Part shown: one piece after another, positions 1 through 13,300 of the stretch
How positions within the stretch are numbered: position 1 is the stretch's first letter
How the letters are laid out: each line of letters begins with the position of its first letter
Source: Muricea muricata
Taxonomy: Eukaryota; Cnidaria; Anthozoa; Malacalcyonacea; Plexauridae
Assembly: GCA_963855995.1 (NCBI GenBank)
Contig: OY979718.1
Location: forward strand, 59,560,564 to 59,624,563
Length of the DNA stretch: 64,000 nucleotides
Direction: 5' to 3'
Made by a program: the position numbers and the translations under genes
The notes under the pieces: generated by a model
What the model was told of the DNA's origin: nothing
What the model saw: the letters and a program-made list of their open reading frames with translations, nothing else
The model's database searches: none

Positions 1-454
1 GAAAAGTTCATCGCTGACGTAACTCACATTCTGGAAATCGAAGGATACAAGGCAGTACAGACAATAACAAAACCTTGCATTAAAGCAGCATTTGCATGGA
101 AGGCACGGAACTAAACCCTTCAACAATGCCTGTCGCTCCTACCACAAGCCAAACACTCTTACATACGATGCAGCAAAGCTTTACACCACCTCCATCACCA
201 TCCCTATCAGAACTACGAAGGACAACGTCTTCTCAATAAGTACCAGCACCGAACCACTTCACACTGTGGCATCTCTCCAGACAACATACTCCGGAGCATT
301 TGAAGAGAGTTCTGCAACTATTCAAAGTTCACCAGCAATGCACGTGCAATCACCAAGTACAACCACAACTGGAGATATCATCTTACCACATGAATGTGGT
401 GACGTGATTCGTCCAGCAGGATACAACCACTTAGAAACGACTGTGCTTCTACTT
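1..454 (+). pseudogene. upstream part of CBM2-type protein, frames broken (or containing an unseen intron)
   Basis: Frame 1 is open from the window edge to a stop at 109-111. It ends in a segment (KPCIKAAFAW) that resembles the junction after the first CBM2 module downstream (VPCMRAVFMW), so it may be the end of an earlier module. The next 300 bases encode a Ser/Thr/Pro-rich stretch in frames 2 and 3, as expected of a linker between carbohydrate-binding modules. Frame 2 then meets a TAA at 455-457, just before the start of the next module in the same frame. Either this is a decayed gene, or an intron ends at the AG at 469-470. I cannot decide between these. Confidence 0.4.
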
Positions 455-472
455 TAACACTGGCCTCAAGGC

Positions 473-1081
473 TTTACTGGACAAATAACATTTACAACAA
501 CAGTTGACATTCGTGACGGTTGGCAGGTTGAGTTGGTAATGAACAAAGAAGTATTTTCCATTATTGTTTACACTGTGACAACGGCAGCAACTAGCGGCAA
601 AAGGTTTACATTTCATAATAAAGACTACAACAAGCAGCTTGAAAAAGGGACTAGCATTGCTATCGATTTCGAAGCTACAAAGCAGATAGTGAACGAGAAC
701 GTGCCATGCATGAGAGCTGTGTTCATGTGGCCGGTTGAGAAACCTTGTGCAAAGATAACCTCGGTCACTGGAAGTAATTTCATTAATGCGACTGTGACCA
801 TCACAAGTCAATGGAATGAACGCATGGCGGGAAAAATAACTGTAGTTGTACCAGAAGAGATAAGAAACGGCTGGAAGATCGACGTTTTGTTTGATATTCC
901 GCTTACATTGACAGTTTATGATGCAATAAGTAGTTCTTCGACAGGCACACTCTTCACGTTGACGAATCAAAGTTACAACAGAGAACTACAGAATGGACAT
1001 ACTTTAGTTATTGACTTCAATGCGGCAAAACAAGAAACTGGTGCAACTGTACTCCGACCTCACGCTATATTTCACTGGTAA
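473..1081 (+). CDS. two tandem CBM2-like carbohydrate-binding modules, C-terminal end of protein
   Basis: The frame is open from 458 to the TAA at 1079-1081. It holds two copies of the same roughly 95-residue pattern. Copy 1 has F.GQITF, DGW, then YNKQLEKG and IDFEA; copy 2 has MAGKITV, NGW, then YNRELQNG and IDFNA. A G-I-x-F strand, an NGW motif and a YN..L..G...DF end are typical of the cellulose-binding family CBM2, found at the tails of animal GH9 cellulases and other secreted proteins. No catalytic domain lies in the window, so the parent enzyme is unknown. The gene converges on the dynein gene. The true exon start is uncertain; 473 is the first full codon after a possible acceptor AG at 469-470. 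Confidence 0.55.
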   Translation, partial: FTGQITFTTTVDIRDGWQVELVMNKEVFSIIVYTVTTAATSGKRFTFHNKDYNKQLEKGTSIAIDFEATKQIVNENVPCMRAVFMWPVEKPCAKITSVTGSNFINATVTITSQWNERMAGKITVVVPEEIRNGWKIDVLFDIPLTLTVYDAISSSSTGTLFTLTNQSYNRELQNGHTLVIDFNAAKQETGATVLRPHAIFHW

Positions 1082-1212
1082 TACATAGCACTAGACACGA
1101 ATGATCACACCCCATAATATTTGCTGTTGAATCATATTACGAAATGACCCTTACAGCCATGCACCTTAGTTCATTCTCATGCACTCGTCAATTTAAACTC
1201 CTACTTTCCACA

Positions 1213-1269
1213 CCCCGGGACTATGTCGGATTTGGGGGGAATCCCTAGGTAATCCCCACAGTCCCGGGG
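1213..1269. repeat. short GC-rich inverted repeat
   Basis: CCCCGGGACT at 1213-1222 is answered by AGTCCCGGGG at 1260-1269, with a G-rich loop. It stands out from the AT-rich surroundings. It could be a hairpin or the remnant of a very small fold-back element in the 3' flank of the CBM2-like gene. Confidence 0.5.
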
Positions 1270-1352
1270 TTGGGAGGCAGGGTCTACATTAAGTGCATCT
1301 TTTTATGTGACGTTGGGACTGCCATGCTGGTGTACCAGAACAAAAAATGTTT

Positions 1353-1358
1353 AATAAA
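1353..1358 (+). promoter_or_regulatory. candidate polyadenylation signal AATAAA
   Basis: AATAAA lies about 270 bases after the stop of the CBM2-like frame, on the same strand, in AT-rich sequence. It is positioned to serve that transcript. Confidence 0.35.
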
Positions 1359-1359
1359 T

Positions 1360-2965
1360 TTTTCTCTTCTATACTAAGATGCCTGCTTGTGAAAACAGTT
1401 CACGTATGTAACAGGTACCGTTACAATATTCTTTTGGCAACTGATGTTTAACAAATGACGAAATTCGTAACATATATGGTGTAGTATCAAACAGTCTTGA
1501 ATGACATTAAAAGAGCAAAATCACTCTGTCCCTGGGAATTAAAACAACGTCTATTCTTACATAATACGAGTTACGAATATACCGCTTTTGATCTCATCAC
1601 GAATTTGGAACTGGGATCCAAGAACGGAATATTCGTGATCTTAACATAAAAAAGCCCCCAAAAAATAAAGTTGGCGGCTATTTGTACCTTTACAAAAAAT
1701 ATTTAAAAATTTATTTGTCTTTGTACACCAAGATTGCGACCGCGATTTCAGATGAAAATGAACTTTATAGATATTATACATATATACAGCATAGCAATAA
1801 TCGCAAACGCGTCTTCATTAATTTTAAAGCAAGATAATCGAGTTTTATGTTCATAGATTTCCACGTGTACAACACCATAAACAGGATTACATACAGTTTT
1901 CTTGTTAAGCTAACTTTCAGACGATCAAGAGATCTCCTGTAATTATATTAATCCTTGTAATTGTGAAGCAATTTATTTTTTATGTAGAGTATAGTGGCTG
2001 TAGAGCCTGTCAGAAAACCCAGGTAAAATTTATCACCGCCCACTTGGTTAATACTCGACAAAAGATGACTGAATTAATTATTGGACGAATAACACTGAAT
2101 TCGTAAAACCGACAAAAAACCGACATTACCAGTGTCACACTATGAAACTGCAGGCTCATTTCTTCTTAACGGCAATTTGCATCTGTGTCGTGTAATTAAA
2201 CTATACTTCGGAAATTCTATTTTGTTTCATACTTATTGAAAATGTATAACAAAAAAGAAATTTTTTATCATCATTATTTGCGAATTTCGTGTTTGACAAA
2301 AAAGACTTCCATAATGTCATGATCATAGGACAAAACTAGCTTTTTTTGTTTTGTAAATTAGGTCAGGTTTGAAGCACATGCGCAATAAAATTTTCAGGGG
2401 AATAATAAAAGCTAGCGTTTGAAAATTCACATTATTATAAGTTATGAGAGTTATCAATGAATTCGAAGCTGCAGGGTGTATTCAGAAATTAAACTAATTT
2501 GAAATCGCCCACAATATCGCAAACCGGCTCAATATACGAAGTTTTGTTTAATATAGATTGTTTAAGTAAAATTATGTATAATAAACGAAAAAATCCTGAA
2601 ATTTAACTCGTTAAAACACAGTGATGTATACATTCCCTTGAGCACGAAGTTTGAATGCTTTAAGTGGACAATGCTACACCCGAGAAATTTTCCACCCACC
2701 AACTCACAATCACTTCAAGCATTCAAATCACGTTCGCAAAACAAGATTAATCGGTCTGAAAGACACAACTTCTTATTCTACATTTTAAGTACTCAAATTA
2801 ACAATCTATTTTACTAACATACTCCTTATCTTGAACCGCTTCGCCTTCACGTAGTAGAGAGCGATTTCAGATTTGTTCAGTTTTTTTAATACTTCCTGTA
2901 TGTGGGTGGTTTATGTGTAGGGCAAAACAGGGCCTCAGAACTGCGATGTCTGGTTAGTATATGCT
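1360..2965. other. AT-rich intergenic spacer between convergent genes
   Basis: No coding frame, clear repeat pair or RNA gene is visible here. It separates the end of the CBM2-like gene (+) from the dynein polyadenylation region (-). Confidence 0.5.
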
Positions 2966-2971
2966 TTTATT
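2966..2971 (-). promoter_or_regulatory. candidate polyadenylation signal of the dynein gene
   Basis: TTTATT on the plus strand reads AATAAA on the minus strand, about 184 bases past the dynein stop codon. I saw no closer AATAAA. Confidence 0.35.
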
Positions 2972-3154
2972 GAATTATCTGTAATTATGTCACAATTTTA
3001 CAAAAAAACTTCTGTATAAGCATAAAAATGTAAACTATGGAAATAAATTAAATTTATACAACAAACGTGATCTAATAAACGTAGTTCTGAGAATAAATAA
3101 ATAACGAACTGATCATACAAAATGTACACGTATATTTAAAATATTAACGCATTA

Positions 3155-6100
3155 TTACTTGGAGATACGATGCTGTAATTTCCAGGAACCATGAATTTCA
3201 CCAGGATCAATAATAAGAGCAACACCTTTGAGTAGATAGTCATCAGGATGACCAGAACACTTTAGTGGAAGTTTGAACGGACTATACCGACGAGACTAAA
3301 CATAAAGTAGTACAACTTCAAATTTGGTAAAAGTAAAACTTCTTTTTAAAATTTTAGAAAAATGAATGTTAATTACACTAACAGTACACTAACAAACATT
3401 CAGCCAGATGTTCAAAAGCTCAACATGCATGGATTAACGTAAAATTCAAATGAAAATACCCAACAACTTGTTTATAAAATTAGAAACGTTTTTCAGAAAT
3501 CTCACCAGAAACCATAGTAGTTTGATTTCTGACGTTTTGAAATAAACGGAAGTGTAGAGATACAGACGTACACTACACCAGTGGGTTAAACTTCAACGTA
3601 GGGTTAGCTTTAGCCCAGCTTTGAACAACTCGCATGCATATGCATGAATAACTGTTAGAAATGTTTCAAATAGAACTATATATATACAGCTAATTCAAAA
3701 AAGGTTGTCCTTCGCAAACCTTAACTCTAAGCGCGCAAAGGACAATACGGGGACAATTTTAGGCTTTATAGTTGAATATTGGAGGTATTTGTGAGTGAAC
3801 TGTTCTCTTGGGGGAGTAGTTGCCATGTCTCTGAAAATATGGGCTCCATACATGCGTTCTAAGCTGTTCAAATTGTGCTCCCATCATGCTTTGCATGCTT
3901 AGAGTTTAAAGTTTGAAAGGACAACCTTTTTTGAATTAGTTGTATACATTAGACAGAACTTACCCTATTTCGATATACGGGACAATCATAAACATATTCT
4001 GTCTCTTTATTGCTGTCCCGAATGTACACGGCCTTAACAAATATGTCAGGGATTCTTGAGAGTGGAGTGCTAAAGTTTAAGAAACGGTAATCAATATGCA
4101 AATTAATATGTAATATTTAAAACATGAACAGCAGTCTTAACATATAAATTATTTATATTTGATAAAGCATGAATTGCGAGTATTTTAAATGGCTCAAAAG
4201 CGATCCATTTTATACCGATCTTGCCAATTTTCAATATAGATGTTGTGTAAGCCGAGAAAATCGAGGCAAAAATTTTGTGAAAATGTGCGTGTGTTTTATT
4301 ACATATAAACACACCGTCACGGCTATGATTTCCTTAATTGTGTTTTGCTCATGAATTATCCACGAGTTTTAGAAGTAAAATATATAAAATGTATATTATT
4401 ATTAGTGATTAAAATAATAGTACCTGGATGTAACTAGACCTTCATTTGTTTCCCATAAACCACCTTCTATGTATAGTCCAGTTAAGGTTATTCCTTCTGA
4501 AGATTCTTCATTCCAATCAGAACTTTTTCCGATGTTGGAAACTAGAGCAATCTGAACGATTATGAAGAAGTAAATATATTTACTATCGTATAAATTCGTT
4601 GAGAACTGTTATGATTTCAAATGTGATTTAACGTCTATAACTTCTATCCTATGTATACATTATTTAAGCCAAATGTGTATAACTTGAGGGAAGACTTTCA
4701 TGAAGATTTTTATGATTGGACTCTACCGGTTATTTCATAACCAGGATAAAACTGATGTGTGGCAGTTCATATCATTTAAAGGTACTGGCAACAAAATTTT
4801 TATTGTTTCACGTGAAAGAGCATGAAAAAATACGCCGATTGCCAAAGTTATTCCCAAAAATATACAAATTGCTTATTCAGCAAAAATTGTGACGTCACTA
4901 GTGGAGCAAGTATGTTCAATGAATACGAGACCAAGCATAGCTCAGATACGGTTGAAGTGACAAACGAGCTAACTCAAACTTAATAAAATTTTGCACACAC
5001 ATATTAAACGATTGGAAGCATACAATGGAAGCATCGAAACCATAGATATATGAGCCCTTGATTGCTGACGCAAATAGAAGAACCCAAGATGATGTCGCAA
5101 CTGGTGAGCTATGGTGAGCAAAAGCATTAGGAATAGTATTACGAAAAACAGGTTTTTGGGCTCTTTTGATAGTTTAACTGCTGCGAATCACGTTTAACTG
5201 GACTGTTTTGAAAATAAATTACTATTGCGAAATTTTTGAACGTAAAATCAGAAGAGTGAGCTAGATTCTTGGAAAATTATCGTTCGATAAAGATTTCAAG
5301 GAGCGGAGGTTTTGACCGGTTTCGTCAGTTTGCGTAGATTCTTGGACTTTTAACACTTCGAGCCCCGATCGATCGCATATATTTAGGAAACGATGTTTAT
5401 TATGTTTACGATGTTTTGGATGTGAACTAGAAAGCATTTCCCGAATTTTTTGAAAAATATCGTTCGTTAACGACTTTTGGAGTGGACAGCTGGTCGCTTA
5501 GTATGTTCTTGTAGTAATACTTTTTTGACAATTATTACTTCTAGTGATTTTGATTTTGAGTGTTACTTGGACTTTTACTTAGTATTAAATGTGAAATTGA
5601 ATATCTGCACAAAATTTGTCCTTCAGTACGTGTACACTACAAGTTTTGCAGGAGGCATCATGATTGACTTTGATTTGGGATAAGCTAACAATGGACATGA
5701 GCAGTTCTGCTTTGGGATTGCAGGGATATCATATTTATTACAAGTGAGAACTCATACCTATAGGCAGAAGTCAATGTTGCAAGTTATATTGCTTATCTAT
5801 ATAATTATCTGTAATAAATATAGCAATCCTGAAGAATATTACGATTTTATAAACTGTCTTGCAAAAACTGTGTTTACATTCCCACACATTTACAAGCATT
5901 TATAAATGTCTTGTTAACAAGCTTGCAGGAGCTTTATAAAATTACAGTATTGTACAACTTATTTTCATCTTTGCAACACACAGGCACAGCTTGTTGACAA
6001 ATTGTGAGATCTTCATGTGCAGATTTCAATATTTTGAGTAAACTCAGAATGACATTGGCAACCAGCAATTTGTATTTTGAACTTTATACATCATACATAA

Positions 6101-9100
6101 TTTATCATACCAGACACTTTCTAAATCTTGATGACACAAATCCTGGTAGTTTTAACAAACCTTTGTTTCGAGTATATTACATGTTAATTTGATTCCTGCA
6201 TGTTATCAAACCCCCAATGTTCAGTTCACATCCATAACATCCATGATACACATCGTTTTATATATGCGATTGATCCTGATTCGAAGTGTTAAAAGCCCAA
6301 GAATCCACGCAAACTTACGAAACCGGTCAAAACGTCCACTCCTTCAAATCTTTATCGAAGGATAATTTTCTAAGAATCTAGCCCACTCTTCTTATTTTAC
6401 TTTCAAAAACTCCGCAGTAGTAATCTATTTTCAAAAAAGTCCAGTTGAACGTGATTCGCAGCAGTTAAACGACTAAAAAAGGCCCCCAAACCTGTTTCTC
6501 GTAATACTATTCCTAATGTTTTTGCCCGGTTGCGACGACCTCTTCGATTCTTCTATTTGGGGTCACGTGGGCTAGGTATACTTTAGTAATCTAGGTCTCC
6601 TTTATCCATGATCGAAACACGTTTCTAATTTTGTTGCCAAGGCAATACTCTCGTCCCCAGACCCCTGATACAGAATTTCTATAACTTGTTATATTTATCC
6701 ACGTGGGCATTTTTTCGAGCAATGAACCTGCCATTGAAGTTTAGACATGCATAGGTATAGTGGACACACTTCTGATATTATGTTATCATGACCAGGTCCG
6801 GCACACAGCTGTTTTCTAAAAAACGTGCGTGGTGCCTGGGGACGAGTGTGTCAGCACGGCAACAAAATTAGAAATGTTTCTAAATGCGTCTAGTCATATA
6901 TTACAGTGTCCAAAAAGTTGTAGTGTAGAGTTTGAGTTAATAATAACTGATCTGTGCTGGGCTTTGTATTCACAATTTTTACTGAATCAGCAATTTAGAT
7001 TTTATACATTTTTGTGAAAAACTTCGGAAATAAAAGAGATTGTCTATTACAGTAAACGGCCAATCGGCTTTTTTTCATGCTCTTTCACATGAAACAATAA
7101 AAATTGTGTTGTTATTACCCTTTAAAGTACAGTATGCATATAAACACACTTACGTCTTTAATGGAGCACTCACAGCTCGCTGCTTTCTCATGTTTCAAGG
7201 AAGAAAGAAGAGCTGCTGGATTCACAAGTCCTCCAAGCCAGATTTTATCCAATGTAACACGTCCAAACCTCAATTCTCGTTCCTGACTTGGTGCATAATG
7301 TTTACCAATCCAAGATTCAAGCTGCTTATGGCATTTTTGAAATTCTAAAAATCACAGAAAAATGTTGCAGAACGCTCCTAGTCACTACGAGCGGATCTTC
7401 ATCGCGGCCGGCATTTTCCCCTACCGTCGGATCATTTTTAAGTCCCATAATGCATTCAGATTTACAAAACGAACAGTGAGGACCATCGGGATTTTGATGA
7501 AAAATATAAACATTACAAGTTTGCAACGATGTTTGCACCGCGATATATTGTCTGGTATTTAAGAAGACTCCTACTAATTTAAAACTAAAATATCGTAGTT
7601 TGCGTTTTATCGTAAAGATATTTTAAAAATCTCATTTTTACAAAGCTAAAAATAGTCTACAGACCGTATCGGTATTTATTTCGCCATTTATAATTTAATC
7701 GCCATCTAAGATTTTTCTACGCCACATATTATATTAGGGGCTTCGGTGGTTATTGGTCAGACCACTCGCCTTTCACCTCTGAGGTTACGAGTTCGATCCC
7801 CCGTGAGGTGGACTTCAACCCAGTCCCCATGTTAAATAAGTATAGTCATTGCTCTGCCGATAGTCGTGGGTTTTCTCCGGGTACTCCGGCTTCCTGCCAC
7901 AGGGAATGTTGACAGGGTGGGATAGGTAATACGGGCCCACAGTAATTGGCTCACGCTGTTGTGACTCTGACCTTGTGGGAAAGCTAATAACGTTTACACA
8001 TTACACTTGCGGCAATAGAAGCGTTCAGAAAATATTTAACCAATTTATTTGCTCAAGGTTAGCAGTTCCTCAGATCAATTCCTCCAGTGATTTCTCAGAT
8101 TTTGAACTTCTTGTTTATTGACCATATTGACCAAGCAGAATACTCACGAATAAGATATAGCATTCTGATTGGTCAATTAACAGGACGTTCTGAACATTTT
8201 AAGGAACTTCTTCAAAATTATGAGAAATTGATCAGAGAAACTCCTACACTTGAGCAAATGAATTAGTCAAATATTTTCGGAACGCTTCTACTGCCGTGAC
8301 TGCGACATCCCTTGTGTGTTACTGGCTTCTTGCAAATAAGAACGGCATTGTAGCTAGAATAACCGCCTTTGTCTAAAGCAACGTCTTCTTACTGCAGATA
8401 ACGCAATGAAATAGAGTTTTGTTACCTTCTAACCAAGAATCAAGAGAATGTGAAGAAGGTTGCCAGTTCACATGCAGCCAATTGGCTGGTACCAAGCCAT
8501 ATTGCAACGGAATAACGACATCATCCACTGATGAAGGCAAAGCATGTGACCCGCGTAAAATACACTCCTCCAAAGTGTACAGGGATTGGCGAATATAGCA
8601 AAGAATTTTGTTGAACCATTTACATTCCTTAAAAACGAAAAGTTACATTAAAATTTAAAAATTCGGCAAATTTTACTGGTTCTGGTTTAGTTGCAAAACA
8701 ATGTTCGCGTTATGAGTCAATCTTTCTTTGCTTTGAAACGGCAAATCATTCAATCACTTGCATAGTGTAGGCGTACTTAGTTTTATCTAGTGACCTCAAG
8801 CTGTGCCGGCACATGGATTTGAAAACGATAAAACATTCCACGCTTCATTAAATAATACTAGAAGACTGTAATGTATTGATTGCTACGAAGTATGAGCTTA
8901 AAACTCGAAATTCAGAAAAATAATCACTAGCTACTTATTTACTGCTATGTCTGCTGCTTTCGTTGATTTCAGTGACGAAGCCAGCCCGACATTTGGTCAT
9001 GCACATGCAAATTTTTCTGTTTATAGACCGTATAAGGAATCAATTTCTAAAGAAATGAATAATGATAATGATATAGCATAACATTTGCATAGCACAACCA

Positions 9101-10389
9101 AACTGTCGGGCTGGCTTCGCTCAGCCTGTGAATTTTGCTGCAAATACTTTAAATGACTAACCTGTTGTAATGCATAGCTCATTGTTTCTGGAAGATTTTC
9201 GTCACGACTTGACATTACGCTGCTCGTTTCTGAGGCAAGAGACAACGCTTGTAACTGAGATAAAACTGAAGGCAGCAGAACTGACGCAGGATCTGATTTT
9301 TTAGCATCAAGGTTGAGAAGAGTAGGTAATCGTTCTAAGCACATCTCTAAATTACGGCGTAGAGTTGTCATGTTGATTAGTTCAGGAGCAGGAGAACCAA
9401 ACTTCAGGACGCCAAGATCTTTCACGATCGAAAGAGCGCTAAATAGAGCGATAAATATATAAATATATTTTTATAGTAAATAATATATACATAATATATA
9501 TAATATAATTAAAATTCAAGAGTCGAAACGTCGCCAAATAGACCATTTTAGGGTGAAGATCGAGTTTTGCTCGAAGTCTTCAACCCTCGGTTCAGAAAAA
9601 ACCCCCATGCAGATAGGTACTCCTCGAGGATCACATTGCCTCATGATTATTAATAATAAAGCGCATGAGCAGTTTCGTACTATCTGTGATTACTTACCAA
9701 TGCTCATCACTTTCCATTTTAACACTTGTATCTGGCTGTACTGCAGTCAAAGCTAAATTTTCCTGGCCATCGATCTGTAGTTTCTCCTTCAACCACTGTC
9801 CATATTCACCTGGCTCCACGTTCATTGGTGGAAGGGGGAACGTAATTTCTCCCACAGTCAACGACGACTCATTTTCTACTTTAAATATTCGAGTTATCAA
9901 ACGCTTCCGGTACTCGTGGTCCTGTTCTTCAGTCATTTTACCACCATAAACGATCTAAATTCCCAAGAATAGTTTAATTAAATCACCTTAGAGAAAGTTT
10001 ACCTTTATCCATTAAGATAAAGCGATGATTTTTTTGCTCAAAAATACAATTTATCAATTATTAAAATAATTAACTTACTCATTTCGCCCTATTGGTGTTA
10101 ATGTTATTGGTGTTAATGTTATAAATGCAATACTTACATCAATAACGGATAAGCAGAGTTCCGTAATGGTTTTTTCATTATTTATTTCTTGATCAATACA
10201 CAGATGTGCACAGAGATTAATAGCATGTTCTAGATCGTATACACCAAATGGATATTCCTTTATCATAGCTCGGGTACCAAATCCCTGTCTGGCGATTAAT
10301 AGACTGTGCAAAATACACAAACGAAATATTGTTGTGCGAACAAACAAGGATCCACGCTTTACTGTTTCCCATGTTATCAAGGATATTCT
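3155..10389 (-). CDS. dynein C-terminal domain, exons 48-54
   Basis: Exon 48 has FRLCILHSLLIARQGFGTRA, matching LLFGL.FFHA...ER..FG. Exon 49 has IVYGGKMTEEQDHEYRKRLI, the YGGR.TD..D.R motif. Exons 50-51 hold the helical part and IPLQYGLVPANWLHVNW, matching the VP..W..... segment. Exon 52 (63 codons) has KIWLGGLVNPAALLSSLKHE, matching FWL.GFF.P..FLTA. Exon 53 has GITLTGLYIEGGLWETN, the GVY..GL.LEGA.W motif. Exon 54 has LPLKCSGHPDDYLLKGVALI and ends SWKLQHRISK before TAA. The exon 52 donor was set at 7153 (GTAAGT) because an earlier GTGAGT breaks phase. The exon 54 acceptor was set at 3281 for the same reason. Confidence 0.86.
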
Positions 10390-13300
10390 CTGGAAAATAA
10401 ACGTATGTACATGAATATTCTCACATCATATATGACATCATACAGGCTGAGGGTAAATTAATTATGATCTTGTGGCACTTCACTCGAGGTTAGAGAAAAT
10501 AAATGTGTCTTCACCTTCAGTGAAAACATAGTTATGGTGGGAATCATACACATGTGGATTAGGTCTTTACTCGATTACACGACATGGCATAGTATGATGT
10601 GATATCATATATGATACATCACAGATCATGTGTCACGGGACTATAACAGCGTTATTGAAAATACTCACAGTTAGTGAAGTAATTAGAACAAAAATTAGAT
10701 CAACATTAAGATGATCTTCAAATGAATGTACATCTGCGTAGACCTGGCTAGCTTCCATTTGAACGAAGTCCCAGGCGAGAGGATGGGCAAAGTAGAGAAG
10801 TGATTCCGGTAATGACAAACTTGGCTTAGTGGTCAGGAAAACACGCCATCGACCAGGGGATGACGAAGCTTCTGAAAAAAAGCAAAAATTAGAAAACTGT
10901 GAAAATATGGCCAACTGATTATTTACTGTTGGTGAATTTCAATTACTTTAGCAAGATGAAATTGATTAACATTTAATCCGTTTTTCCACGAAATGCTACA
11001 AAAGGAAATCTATATCAACTTGCATTACGTCATTAGTAATTCAATAATGACCCTCTTATGTGCATGGCTCCTGCTCTAGTATTCTCTACCTTATGCTTCA
11101 ATGTATTTAATAGACGTATACCTGCTTGAGAACGTAATCTTTCTAAACGAACATACAGCTGCTTTAGCCAAACTGAACTGGCACAATGGATATTTTCAAT
11201 AATAATCCAAGAGTCTGAACGAACGGCTGTTGCAAGTGCGATATCACTTGTATTTTCATGACCGCTGGCAACGATCACGTGCTGGCAAGCAATGTTTTCG
11301 TTCTAAAATACACAAAGTAATAAAATAAACAAGTAGACCACGAGATGAATTTATTATCCGTCCTGAAGATCACTACTTCATCTAGATGATCTGAAAACAC
11401 GGAAAAGTACTAGACCTAGTTGTCAAATAGAAATCCATTTCTCGGTCAAAACTACTAAATTCCTCGTGAAATAAAAATTACTTCGTTTCCAAATTTCTGG
11501 TTTACTTATCAATAATATTTCAAACACAAACAATAGTGCTTTATCAGAGCATAAAACGCGAGGCGCACCAGATTGTTGTATTGCTAATAAAGCACGAATT
11601 GCGAGTATTTTGAATGACTTCTAAAACGATCCATTTTATACCCATCTTGTCAGTTTGTTTACGAACGAATTTTCCATATACAAGTTCTACGCAAGCCGAG
11701 AAAATCACGGCAAAAATTTTGTGAAAATCTACGTGTGTTTTGTTATATGTAGGGACTCATTCAGGGCTAAGATTTCCTTTGTGTTTCCTCATGAATTATT
11801 AATACGAATTTTCTTTACTAAACTTGGTTACTAGGCACATACAAGTTTCATAAGTGATTTAACAGAAAATTTGCTAGATAGTTCCAGTCCTCTTACAGAT
11901 GACTACAAACACGATACGTCAAGGATAGATCAATGTTGTATGATGATGTACAGTGCACCAGTATATCAAAATGTTGCCGTTTTACCAAAACCATTTAAGG
12001 AGTGAATCAAATACACTTTGAGAGTAACATTACCTCTGCAAGTTGAAGTATAGCTTTCGCTGGTGACTCCGTTGACATTTCCAGGAAGGAGTTGTCGGGC
12101 AAAAGAACCAAAATTGGAATAGAGTGCTCGATCTGTTTCAAAATTTCCGGCAGTGAGAGGTTTATTTCCGCCTGTAGATTATCCAAAATCTCGCCAACAT
12201 ATTCCTTCATTGCTGATGTGAGTCTGTCAGGACGTAGACAACGCAGAATCAATAAGCCATGAAAATCTGTCATCCTATCTTGAGCTTGTTCGCTTTCTGT
12301 CATTTTGTTTTCCTGATGTTCTTCTTCGTCTATACCAGGAAGATCTACACTTTCCGGACGGTCGTGATTATACCACTCAAGCCATTTTGGATCGCTGGCA
12401 ACCTTTGTGCACAATCCTTCTAACGGGCCTGGTAAAGTTGACAAACTTAGTAAACTCTGCCATCGGTCACGTGGTACCCATGATGGAGTAAGAAGAGTCG
12501 GATCAAAGTCTGCTAAGCTTAAACGATCAGTTCCAACCACGCCTGAAAATAGAAACCAGAGAAACTTAAAAAACACAAACCTTAGAACATTTGAAGCGAC
12601 CAAAGCTAGTTTGAAACACTTGTTAGTAATTAACAGGTTATTAGTCGTAAATATTACGAAAACAACACAAACATTAACTATATACTAAGGTTGATGTTTA
12701 AAGTAGTAAAATATTCCAGAATTTAATAACTGCTTAAATAACTATTGTTCAGAGAGAAAAACACGTGAAACCGTCCCCTACCTCCAGTAATTAGGAATTC
12801 TATGCGTTTGTCAAAATATGTATCGTGTGTAGTATGTTGATGGATTACAGAGGATAATAATGTGCCAAATGTGAGGCGATGATGGCTGTATATACTCCTG
12901 AAAACAAATAGTACAGTATAAAGATCGCAATGGAGAAAGATTCAGAGAAATCTTAATTCAAGGCCAAAAATTACTTCCAAAAGCATCGCAATATGTAATA
13001 ATACACAGTGGGTGTGTTCTGATCAGTGTATGACGAAGTTATAGGATAACACAGGCAATATTAGAAAGTGGTGGCTCCCTACAGTAGCATAAAATGTTAG
13101 GCTTTTCACGACACATCAGCTTACAACGAAATTTGTACCGACTACACTTGAAACAGGGCAATGTGAGTGCTTTTAGGAAAGACATGGAAGTGTTTGATGT
13201 GCGTATATAGAAAAATAGAAACAAAATAAGCGTTGCTATGGTAACTATATCGTTCTATTTTTTTCAGTTTTATTCCTTAATTTCACAATGAATGAACAAT

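Noticed and set aside
449..970. 173-codon minus-strand frame opposite the CBM2-like modules
   Set aside because: The plus strand carries two internally homologous modules with CBM2 motifs; the minus frame has no recognisable pattern and is a shadow.
3282..3297. Acceptor TTTAG upstream of exon 54
   Set aside because: It gives the wrong phase after exon 53; the TATAG acceptor before 3281 fits and continues the conserved C-terminus.
7154..7174. GTGAGT as the exon 52 donor (exon ending at 7174)
   Set aside because: It leaves phase 1 and puts a stop in exon 53; the GTAAGT at 7153 keeps phase and the conserved GLYIEG motif.
12407..12688. 93-codon plus-strand frame
   Set aside because: Lies opposite dynein exon 45 and runs into the intron; no domain.
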